A DNA stretch of 64,000 nt from Colias croceus (Eukaryota > Arthropoda > Insecta > Lepidoptera > Pieridae). How positions within the stretch are numbered: position 1 is the stretch's first letter; every line of letters starts with the position of its first letter. The notes below the pieces were generated by a model. That model ran no database searches. It saw nothing but the letters and a program-made list of their open reading frames with translations, and was not told where the DNA came from. The stretch spans positions 2,501-66,500 of the forward strand of contig NC_059548.1 in NCBI RefSeq assembly GCF_905220415.1, written 5' to 3'. Shown one piece after another: positions 42,383 to 54,300 of this stretch. A program made the position numbers and the translations under genes.

Positions 42383-45300
42383 GTTTGTACCAATACCTAC
42401 CTACTAAATTCACAAATCACATCACTTTTTCACAATAATATTAAGAAGCTGCAGAAAAGCAGTGGTGGCTCAGCTTTTATGAGGATTTCGGACTTATATT
42501 GAAGTTTCAGGGTTCGAGACCTGGAGAGTGTGCAAGAAGTGAATTTATTTTTTAACTGATCTGTGCATTATACCTTTTACCAGTGCTTGAATTTGTGAGG
42601 AAACTGGCATGTCATTTTTTAAGAATAATATATTATATACTATATAGTAGGGATGTAACGATACATATGATTTTACGATACGATACCGATGTTTGTAGTA
42701 ATGTATCGGCGATACCGATACCGATATTGATGGGTTGGTAGAAAAATAAATAGTGAATTATGCATAAAAAGTTACCAACATTTAACAGAGACTCAACTGT
42801 TAATCGTATCCCAAATCAAAAAACAACAAAACCACTTATTTTAGTATTATTATTTAATAAGTCAGTTAAACTTTAAGTAATACACATACAATCCATACCT
42901 AATAAAAGTTTACTTTTTTAATTTGAATAATATAATTATTTTCACAAAGCAAACAACTAATGACCTATTGAACCCCATAATTTGATGAGGCTAGTTTTAC
43001 ATACTGTTTATATTTTGTGAGGTTCTAACAAATAACCCAGAAATTCATAGTAGCAAAAGAAACCATCAAAAATGGTAAAAGGACATTCAGACATTTAAAA
43101 GATAACTTTTTACGGTGATGTCGCACTTGCACAGAGCAACAGCGGGGTCATTTTATAAATTTCTGGTAATGAAACACCTTGTTATTGGTTTTAATTTGTT
43201 TTTATTAATCATCATGTAAATTTAATTTTTGCACTTACCACATTCAGATTTCAATTTTTCGATTGAAGTCTTCTGAATAATAAAATGAAATTTTCAGGGT
43301 AGCTACCTGATAGATAGAGCAAGTTTTTAAAAGACAAAAGGAAAACTCTTTTATGTGATTTTATTTTTTTACGGGACCTTGAAGTGGTGAACATACTGGG
43401 TAATTTTATCTTTCTTGGCATTTAATTATTTTTATTATTCCATTCAAAGATCTAACGATAGTAAATGTTGCTATACTGAATTGGCCTATCATTCAGCTTA
43501 GCACACAAAAAAAAATCAAGCATCTAGCGCAATAATTCACGTCACCATAAATAAAAATCTCATTGTACTCAGCGATACATGAAAAATTGCAAAAAACGTC
43601 ATAACTCCGAAAATACGAAAAATCGCATAACATACATGGGGGTGATTCGGATAGCCCTCTAGGTCCTCTACCTCCCAGCTTCCGTTCATCACTACTTTTT
43701 GGGACACCCTGTATATCTATGTCAGTAAGTCTTAAAAATTGCGATTTTTGGATATTAATATCTACGCAACTGTTTAATCTGTATTTATGAAATTTAAAGT
43801 TCTTGTTTATTTTGAGGTCCTCTTGATATGTACCAAATTTGGTTTATTTAACTTAAATAGTTTTCGAGTTATAAGGGGGTGAAAAGTGGCTCGAAATGGT
43901 TCGTGTAAATATACACACGGCTGCTGCTCGCCAGTTCTCTTCGCTTGAACTCGGCTTGACACGCTGCCGCGTGTCTAGATTGTATTAACTTCCATTACAT
44001 GAGATTATTTACTAGTTAACTTCCTACTGTCCTTAAAATATGTATAAAACATAACCAAGGAGCGCAACTCAGGGTCCCATGACACATGTATTTCACTTAG
44101 TTTGGGACCCACTGTCATACAATAATTATAAAACATAAATGGACAAATAAATTTATTTCATTTCATTTCAATATTTGGACATTTTGATTTCGAAGCTATA
44201 TCACTATAATTTGCTTGATCAATCAAATATAAAAAATGCTAGATATTATAAGAATTAATTACTTAATCAGAAAACTTACAAAAATAAAATATAGCAATAA
44301 CTTGACAATTTTAAAATTCTATGAGAAATAATAATTTTGAGTCCAAAACATTTAGCCATAATACATATTATAATAAATAATAAGTGAGTAGAAACTAATG
44401 CTGATTCAGTATTTGACAATTGGAGAAAATATAATCTCATTAAGATATTTGTGAGGAAGCCATAGAAGGGGGTTGTGGGTCAGGATTAGTGGGCTGCTTG
44501 GAGCTGCACGAGGAGTTGCAAATCTCATTACACTCTGTGGAATCAATCACAATTACTTATGTTATTGCTTATTCACATCTACGTGTGTATAATACAATAT
44601 TTTGTCTTAGGTAGTGAAATAACTTACACAATAACACATAATGTTTGTTATTTATTTTTATTTTTATTTTAATATTGAAAATGATATTCCAACTTACAAC
44701 GCCAAATAAACACAAATAATTACAAAGTACATCCACCATGATAAATATAGTTATCTTTGTAAACTCCATAAAAAACTTGACTTGGTATTCAGAAAAACTT
44801 AATAACTAACTTTCCCATAAAAAATAAATAAAAATGATAGTTAATTGACATTACCATAGTTTTATGCGATATTTGAAGCCTACGTAGCCTAATACATCTA
44901 TACAATTTTTTTTTGTAATTTTTCTCCTGTAATCCACTATATCACTTATAAGATATTACAATAATATTCACTGCTTTTTCCCAGAACATATTCATACTAG
45001 AAAATAAAAATAGTATTATGATCATTGAGATATACATATGGAGACGACACCGCCTACATCACTTATGTTCCGCTCAACATACGCCATGGCGTAACTGCAC
45101 GCTCATTTTTTATTTGTTTTAAAGTGAAACGCATCAAATAAGTCTTCGTGTGTGTTACGATATTGCACAAATAATACAAATAATACGGAAAAAATATGCA
45201 AAGGAATAACTTTCATCGGTAAGTACCTAACTCTAGAATCTAGATAATAATTTTTAAAACTCAGTTAGAGCAAAAAAATGGCGCACAGATTTTGTTCGTG

Positions 45301-48300
45301 GTGTCTCCTCCATACGTAGTATTATTATCTCAATGATTATGATAGTGAAAATGGTTCTTTACTCTGTATGTGATAATAACTATTACAATAATATTCTCAG
45401 AAAAACGAATCGGCAAAAGAATGACGAACACCTATTATCATTTTATTCTCGTAAAAATATGTTTCGGCGCCATTCCTATGACATTATGATCACGATGATA
45501 ATCAGGAAGACTGATTTTCATTACTTTTTATTGTGTTTATTTTTAAAATAATAATAGTTGATTAGTGACTCTAATATTGTCTTATTAAAAACCCGAGAAT
45601 AAAAGTTCATTGGATATTAATATATTATCCATTAATGCATATGTCCAATATGAACCAGAATAAAATGATCTCTTCATAAACACGCTTTCGTGCATAAAGA
45701 AATGTTAGTTCAGCATAATATAGCGGGACAACGTTGCGCCATCGCAGGTGTCGGGCGAGGAGATGGAGCGCAAGGACCCGCGCGGGCGCACGCCGCTGCT
45801 GCTCGCCATCACGCTCGGGCACACGGAGTGCGTGCGCGCGCTGCTCGACGCCGACGCGGACGTCAACTGCGAGAAGGACGGCTGGACCGGTGAGCGCCGC
45901 GCTCGCGTATGACAGAGAAATGTTCCGGGTGATGTAGACTAAGCCGAGTGTGTGTGCGCAGCGGTGCAGGAGGCGACGGCGCGCGGCGACGCGGCGCTGC
46001 TGGCGCTGGTGCTGGCGCGGCGCGACCACCGCCGGCACGAGGCGCGCGCCGCCGGCGTGCCCGCGCTGCTCGACCGCCTCAGCCTCGCGCCCGACTTCTA
46101 CGTCGAGATGAAGTGGGAGTTCACCTCCTGGGGTGCGTGTAGTGGAAAATTAATACTTATATTTTTATAGATGTTTATATAACTAATGTATTAGTTCAGA
46201 GAGCCTATTATAGCATTAACGAATAGGTACTTGAAAGATGAAAATCTCCATAGATACTGCTTTCCGAATCGGTGGTAAAAGACTGTGTCGATTCAAAAGT
46301 GCTTCTAGAAGAAGTATAAGAAGTATAGAAGTATAATTGTATAAAAATTTCAAGGCAAATCCAAAAAGTGCACGCCTCACACGTTTTATACTACAAACCG
46401 TTTATCTCACGGAGATAAAAAAAGGGTAGAAGAAATGTAAATTCAATTATTAAGCGGGAAATTAAAAATATCGTAAGAAAAAATTGAAAAATGAAAATAG
46501 AATGGGGAACGATTAAAAGTTGAAATTCTGTCATAAAATGTTAATTAATATGTATTTTAAACCATTCAGAGTTTTATAACACCAATCAATAGGTCTCATC
46601 CTTAGGATAAATTAAAAGATTCAACTCATTAGATTGCCTAATTTTATTTTTATCGTTGGAACAAACAGACGTACAGATCAACGGACAGAACGTATTTCGA
46701 ATATGTGAACAATTTTATGTCATGAACGACACAACGTCGTCTTTTGAGAATAGACAACACTCACACGCTTCTCGTTGTGTGGCGTACGATAAATGTTTGA
46801 CTTTGAGTTTGAAAAAATTTAATATAATTTTTCGTGTCACACGTCGTCCACGTCGACCACCTATCTACAATGACATTCGTCGGTATCGTTCCAGTGCCGC
46901 TGGTGTCCCGGCTGTGCCCGTCGGACACGTACCGCGTGTACAAGCGCGGCGCCAACGTGCGCGTCGACACCACGCTGCTCGGTTTCAGCGACAACCGCTG
47001 GCAGCGCGGCGACCGCTCCTACATCTTCACTGGGCACGGTGAGTGCGCGGGCGCGGGGGGCGGGGCGGGGCGGGTGCACTAGCGGGGACCGCGCTACAGC
47101 ACGCGTGTGTGTCGCAGGCAAGTCGGCGAAGCTGGTGGAGCTGGACCACGGCGCGGGCACGGTGTGGACGGAGTGGCTGGAGGGGCCGGCGGAGGGCGGT
47201 GCGGGGGGCGCGGGGGCGGGGCGCGCCTGGCCCGAGCCGCCCGCCGCGCACGTGGCGCAACGCCTGCGCACGCCGCTGCACCTCAACTACCTCGACACCG
47301 ACAAGATCTGCTTCGAGAGGTGAGCCAAACCGATACATATTGTTAGATTGCGTTTTCGCCCGCGTAGTCAAAGAAAAACACGCATAGTCCCCGTTTCCGT
47401 GGGATTTCCGGGATAAAACCTATCGTATGTCCTCTCTCAGGTCTCGAGCTATAATATCTGTACTAAATTTTAATCAAATTCATGTAGTACTTTTTGATTT
47501 TAGCCCGCACGTACAGATTATACTTTCCTACGATTTTATTATATAGATTCCTTAGAATACATAATACATATAAACTGAGGCAGAAGCGGCATACGCGTAA
47601 AAACACATTCCGTTTGAAATCGGCTAATTAACTGGGTTGCGTTTATCGGTTACGTTGCTAAGTGTTTTCGGCTAATGGTTTAAACATAATATTATATTAT
47701 ATCTTTGTCTCACTACATACTCCGTGTATGTGAATGTGTTAGTTACTATGTTTTTGTGTATGTGTAGAATGTTTATGTAGATAACGCGAAACGGCTTTAA
47801 CCCCCCCAGCGGCCCGATCGGTCCACGACACAATAGATTTTCTATTGTGTCTGTGATTCCGGGGGGGGGGGGGGAATTATTACCTACTAGTTGGTTCGCA
47901 TAGACCGCTTCTACGTCAATTTATAAACATGTTATGTATTCTAAGGCCAAAAGGGTAAAATAAAACAAGTCCGTGCTTCGTATTAAATAATTGATGTTCT
48001 TCACGAACGTCGACACGAGCGCGAGATTACAAACGGCACTGCCGTCGCTCGCGGTCACACGTGTAATATCGCAACGAGGAACGCAGGAACAAGAGCGGCA
48101 TCTGGGGCTGGCGGCAGGACAAGTGCGAGGCGGTGAACGGGTTCGAGTGCAAGGTGTTCAGCGCCAACAACGTGGAGCTCGTGTCCAAGACGCGCTGGGA
48201 GCACGTGCCGCGCGGCGAGCGGCGGGCCCCGCGCGCGCCGCTGGCGGGCCTGCTAGCGGCGGCGGACGAGGAGCCGGAGCCCGCCGGCCCGCCGGACGCC

Positions 48301-51300
48301 GGCCCGCCGGACGCCGCGCCCGTGCCGTGGCAGGAGTACTTCGACGGCGCGTTGCCGGAGCGCGCGGTGGGCCGGCCGCGCGAGCTCACGGCCAAGGTGC
48401 AGAAGTTCCGCGCCACGCTCTGGCTCTGCGAGGACTACCCGCTTGAGGTGAGTCCATTGGAACATTGGAACAGAAATTAAGAATCTACTTTATTATTACC
48501 AAGGGAAACGAGCGCCGAGTATCTTAAAGTTTCGAGTGTATTACACCAATAACCCTGTATAAGGATGCTTTTCCACTAATAGTGTGCGCACCCCTCGCTA
48601 CACATCCTCGCACATTATCTGTGGAAAAGCACCTTAAGACTCGAAAGCCAAACCACCGATGACACCGTAGGAGCTGGATGTAATGTGCATGCACTCTAAA
48701 AATATGAAATACAGCATAGCTACATAAAGGTGTCGATCGGTTCCAGCTGCAAGAGCAGATAATGCCGATCCTGGACCTGATGGCGTCGATCTCTTCGCCG
48801 CACTTCGCCAAGCTCAAGGACTTCATCCAGATGCAGCTGCCGTCCGGCTTCCCCGTCAAAATCGGTAACTACCGCCCATTTACATATTCATAAAACATTG
48901 TCATTTATTTAAATAACCTGTCATTAATTTACTTCAAAAGCCTTCTCGGTAAACAGTTTCAGTTATAATAAATTCAGGGGTTTTTAATTTTAAATTACTC
49001 TATAATGACGGAAACTTAAATAAAAAAAATGTGTGCATGTACTAGTATAACGTGAAAAACTTGAAACCCACGTAAGGCATCTGGAGGAACAAGTAAAACT
49101 TCTTCAACAAAAATTGAACTCTTTGACTCCAGTGGAAACGGAAATTCCAGAGAAAAAAGAAATTGAAAAGAAGTCCTCTTCCCATGTAGAATACAGCACT
49201 GATGAAGAAGAACTTCCCAAGGAAACGGAGTGGATTAGAACCAAGAGCAGGAAAAAACGCAAACTGAACACTTCACCCACTCATATCTCCGATAAAGAAG
49301 AGCGAAATGAGGAAAGTAAGGAGAAAGTAAAACCCAAAAAGGTGCCACTTCCTCCACCTATAATAGTAGATGACATCAGGAACTACCAATCGTTCTTTGA
49401 TCTCCTCTTAGAAAAGTCGCCTGGGGGCGGCTTTACAATTAAAATTATGCACGGAGAAACCGTAAAAATTAATACTGAAAATGAAACAGTATATCGGACC
49501 ATCACAGAGTTTTTGACTGCCGATGGCTTTCATTGGCACTCCTATGAAAACAAACAATTAAGACCAATACGAGTTATAGCTAAGAAATTGCACCATACAT
49601 GCAACCCAGATAGAATTGTAGAAGACCTGAAAAGAAAAGGCTTCAAAGTCGAGGAGGCAGTAAACAAGCTGAGGTGGAAAGACAAGACACCTCTCAATAT
49701 GTTCATGCTTACCTTTAATAACGGAGAGGAAATAAACAAAATCTATGAGATAACGTCTATATTAGGATGCAGGGTGGAAATCCATCCCTTGAAAACCTCT
49801 AAATTAGTTCCTCAGTGTAAAAGATGTCAAGCCTACGGGCACACCCAAAAATATTGCTCCAAGGATCCAAGATGTGTAAAATGCACTGGTAGACATCTAA
49901 CTAAAGATTGTAAAAAGCCAGCAGAAGAAAAGCCAAAGTGTGTGCATTGTGGCGCTCCACATCCTGCAAACTATAGAGGATGCATGGTAGCAAAAGAAAT
50001 GCAGACGCTTAAAAATAAAGCGACGAAAAAACTAAATATCCCAAATCAGCGGAAAACAGCAGATACAAAAGTGGTTCCAGCTGTGAAAGAAAGCAGGCAA
50101 GTAAGTAAGCACATCACCTTTGCACAAATCGCGAGTGGTAACCAGACGAAAGAAAGCAACCCAATGAAAGACAGCGTTGAAGGAAAACTCAACCAAATTT
50201 TAAACCTCATGTCCACATTTGACGATAGACTAAGGAAACTGGAAAGTAGCAATAGAAATGCTACATCTACTGCTAGAAAATGACTCAAATACTTAGCATA
50301 ATGGAATGGAATGCCAATGGGCTTCTTAAACACCACAATGAATTACAAATTGTCCTTGAAATAGAAAATATTGACGTGTGCTTAGTATCGGAAACACACT
50401 TCACCAAACAATCATACATTAAATTTAAAGGTTACAAAGTATATCTTGCACTTCACCCAAATAACACAGCTAGAGGTGGAAGTGCAGTGATAATAAAAGA
50501 AAAGTTGAAGCACTATGAAATAAGTAAAATCGAAGAACAAGAAGTACAGGCCGTAACAGTATGCGTTGAAACCAAACGTGGTCCTGTATCTATATCAGCC
50601 TTGTATTTCCCACCGAGAGAATCTTTTAATAAAGAGAAATACGTTACCCTTCTCAAGAGTTTTGGCGACAGATTTATTGTTGGTGGTGACTTTAACGCCA
50701 AACATACCCATTGGGGCTCCAGGTTGATTACACCTAAAGGCAAAGAACTTCTAAGCGCCATGAAATATATGAACTGTAACTTTGCATCTACGGGCAAACC
50801 AACCTATTGGCCTACAGATCCAAACAAAATACCCGACCTATTGGATTTCTTTATATATAAAAATATATCATCTAACTATTTAGATATAAAGAGTATGAAC
50901 GATATGAGTTCAGACCACTCGCCCATAATTCTTAAATTATGTATAAATATTATAAATAAGAATAATATCCTAAGATTAGTAAATAAGAAAACAGACTGGA
51001 ACAGTTTTAGAAGCGACTTGGACACACATATAAAACTTAATATACCATTAAAAAATTCAGAACAACTTGATATAGAAGTTGAAAAATTTATGGTAGACAT
51101 ACAACAAGCAGCATGGAGAAACACACCAGATAGTCACTCTTGTCACAGGGGAGCAGTCTACCCAAAGAATATTATCGAACTTTTACGTGAAAAGAGAAAA
51201 CAGAGAAACCGGTGGCACCAAACTCGTTTTCCTGGTGATAAAAAGCTACTAAATAATCTCACAAAACAGCTACAAAGAGAGATAAAAAAACTAAATGACG

Positions 51301-54300
51301 CTAATATGACGTCATATCTCAAAAAACTGACTAACGATCGCAGCACAGACTACTCTCTCTGGAAAGCTACGAAACATATGAATAGACCCGTTCTGCATAT
51401 TCCACCAATTAAGGAAGAAAATGGAAAATGGGCAATCCACAATGAACAAAAAGCTAAAAGATTTGCGCAACATCTGGAAAATATCTTTAAGCCATATGAT
51501 GATGACGCAAATGAACTACCTGAAGATCAAAACCTTAATGAAGAATTACAAATAAAGTCTGTAACACCCAAAGAGATTTCCAACGAAATTAAGTTAAGTA
51601 TTAGCCCAAAAAAATCTCCGGGGTTTGACTTAATCACAGGCGAAATAATGCATAATTTGCCACGCAAAGCTATAATTAAATTAACAACACTCTTCAACGC
51701 TGCATTTAGGTTAAAATATGTGCCTAATTTGTGGAAAGTTGCTGAAGTTATTATGATATTAAAGCCAGGAAAACCACCAAATGATGTAACATCATATCGA
51801 CCGATCTCGTTGCTACCAATAGTATCAAAACTTTTTGAAAAACTGTTACTTAAACGGATCATGCCAATACTTGATGAGAAGAAAATAATTCCAGAACACC
51901 AATTTGGATTTAGAAAGAAACACTCCACAATAGATCAAGTTCACAGATTAACAAATGTCATCGAAAAAGCGTTTGAAGAAAAGAAAGTCTGTTCAGCAGT
52001 GTTTTTAGATGTCGCTCAGGCTTTTGATAAGGTTTGGCACAAAGGTCTCATTCATAAAATAAGAACAATGCTACCAAAACAAATTTCAGATATCTTAGAA
52101 TCGTATATAACCAATCGAGTATTTAGAGTTCGACAAGACGATGCCTACTCGGACCTCAAGGAAATACGAGCTGGTGTACCACAAGGAAGTGTTTTGGGTC
52201 CCATCTTTTGTATACGTGTGACATCCCAGTATTAGAAAAAAACATTACTGCAACATTTGCCGACGACACTGCTATCATGGCCACAGGCATCACTTACCAG
52301 GAAGCAGGAGATAAAGTTCAAGAAGCTGTGAACCAGGTCTACGAATGGACTCGGAAATGGCGGATAAGATTGAACGAATCCAAATCCGTTCACATAAATT
52401 TTACAAACAAAAGAACACAGATTGTCCCGATACTCCTTAATGGCCAACAAATACCTTATGCTAACACGGCGAAATACCTCGGTATGACGCTTGACGCTAA
52501 GCTACGCTGGAAGGCTCACGTCAAGAAGAAGCGAGAAGAATTAGGCTTGCGCTATAAGAAATTGTATTGGCTTCTTGGAAGATACTCCCAGTTGTCGATA
52601 CATAATAAGCTACTCATATACAAACAAGTCCTAATGCCAGTATGGACGTATAGTATTCAGCTGTGGGGCTGTACCAAAAAAAGCAACATTGACATTATAC
52701 AACGTTTCCAAAATAAAGTACTGAGAGACATTGTAAATGCTCCATGGTACATCCGTAATGGTGACCTCCACCGTGACCTAAAAGTGGACACCGTGGACAA
52801 AATTGTTCAAAAACATGCAGAAGCTCATCAACATCGACTTCATCATCACGTGAATGTTGAGGCTATCCAGCTCCTTGACACCACGGACCTAGTGCGAAGA
52901 CTAAAAAGGACTAAACCTTTTGAGTTAGTGTAGTGATAAGTGAAAAGTGAACAGTGACAATTATCTGTATACCAAAGCACACGAGCAAAGTGACTTACTT
53001 CCCCTTAACAGACACTAAGCAAGTGACAATGGACACTCTCTTAGAATAAGTTATTTAGAAATTTAGGTTAACATAAAATTACTTATTAGTCTTGTAGGCT
53101 AGATTGTAATTTGTATAAGGTGCTATTTTAATTAGCAACCTTATTTAATTAAAAAAAAAAATGTACTAGTATACACACGTAAGAAGTGAAACTTCTTTAT
53201 GACCTTATTTTTCAAAAAAATAATTTACTATATGCAACTTTACAAAAATACGTTGAATCACGCGTGGTAGGGATAAGAAAAAGATGGCGCGTAACGGAAA
53301 AATGTCACGCGTAACGAAAAAATGTTACACTAAATTTTTTTCCAACCCCGATAAAGAAGTTTCACTTTAAAAAACCATGTCTTTAAATTGTAATACAATG
53401 AATAAAAAAAGTAATTTTAATTCATAAAGTAGAGAAAAAAAATGTAACGCGTAATGCGGATACAACTTCGGGACACAGCTAGTATAACGGTTACTTATCT
53501 TAATCTCGAATTTTAATATTCCGAATATCATAATCCCGAAAACGTTTGGACATTTTTTCATAACCACGTTTTCTAAAATTCCGAAGTTTTGTTTGCCATA
53601 TTATCGCAATTCTGAATTTTATTTGCCCATTTCTTAATTTGTACGACATTTTATATTCCTGATGAATGAGTTCCAGACACACGAAATCTAAATGCAGAAA
53701 ATCCAGATGACTCAACAACTTTATGAACACATTTAAAGATCTCAGAACCTCATACCGCAATAAGACATTCGTATTCAATTTTTAGTAAGAACAACTGACA
53801 TTGTTACTGTGACATTGTTGTAAAATAATGCTGATAACACTGATTATTTAAAATTAGATTTTTGGAAAAAATGGCCAATTTTGGTCAAAATTTATAGTTT
53901 TCTGACAATAAATGAAGATGCTGTTTATCCAAATTTCCACCTTGGAGAGAAAAACTAACATTTTTAATGATAATTAAAAAAAAGACGTGTGGCACTCGGG
54001 GACTGCCGCGGTAAAGCTATTTATTTATTTATTTAAACAATTAGATTACAGAGATCCATTTATGTTGGTAAGTGACTTATTAACTAATGTTAGTAAATAT
54101 TAAAATATACTAATTATTGTCAGTTGATGAGGGACCCTATGCGTAGACCTGTCGCTTTGAATGGACAAGTTCACGCACAAAGTGTCTATTGCATAGCACG
54201 CCTTCAAGCCACACCTCCGTGCCCGTCGGAGTGGGAAGCGTGAGGTTTTTTTCGTTACGGAATTTCTCGATTCGGTCCCCGCGCTCAAGGCCCGCGATAG

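Larger units (their letters stand above)
49050..53160 (+). mobile_element. Jockey-clade non-LTR retrotransposon, 5'-truncated
   Basis: 4.1 kb with poly(A) at about 53151-53160, flanked by the 13-bp target duplication ATGTACTAGTATA (49037-49049 and 53161-53173). The ORF1 frame is already open at the first bases (coiled-coil residues), so the 5' end is truncated. It lies in the same direction as the host gene. ORF2 is broken. Confidence 0.92.

Noticed and set aside
42640..42740. hAT-like terminus (GGGATGTAACGATAC) in intron 1
   Set aside because: Only one end is seen; no matching inverted end or target duplication was found nearby.
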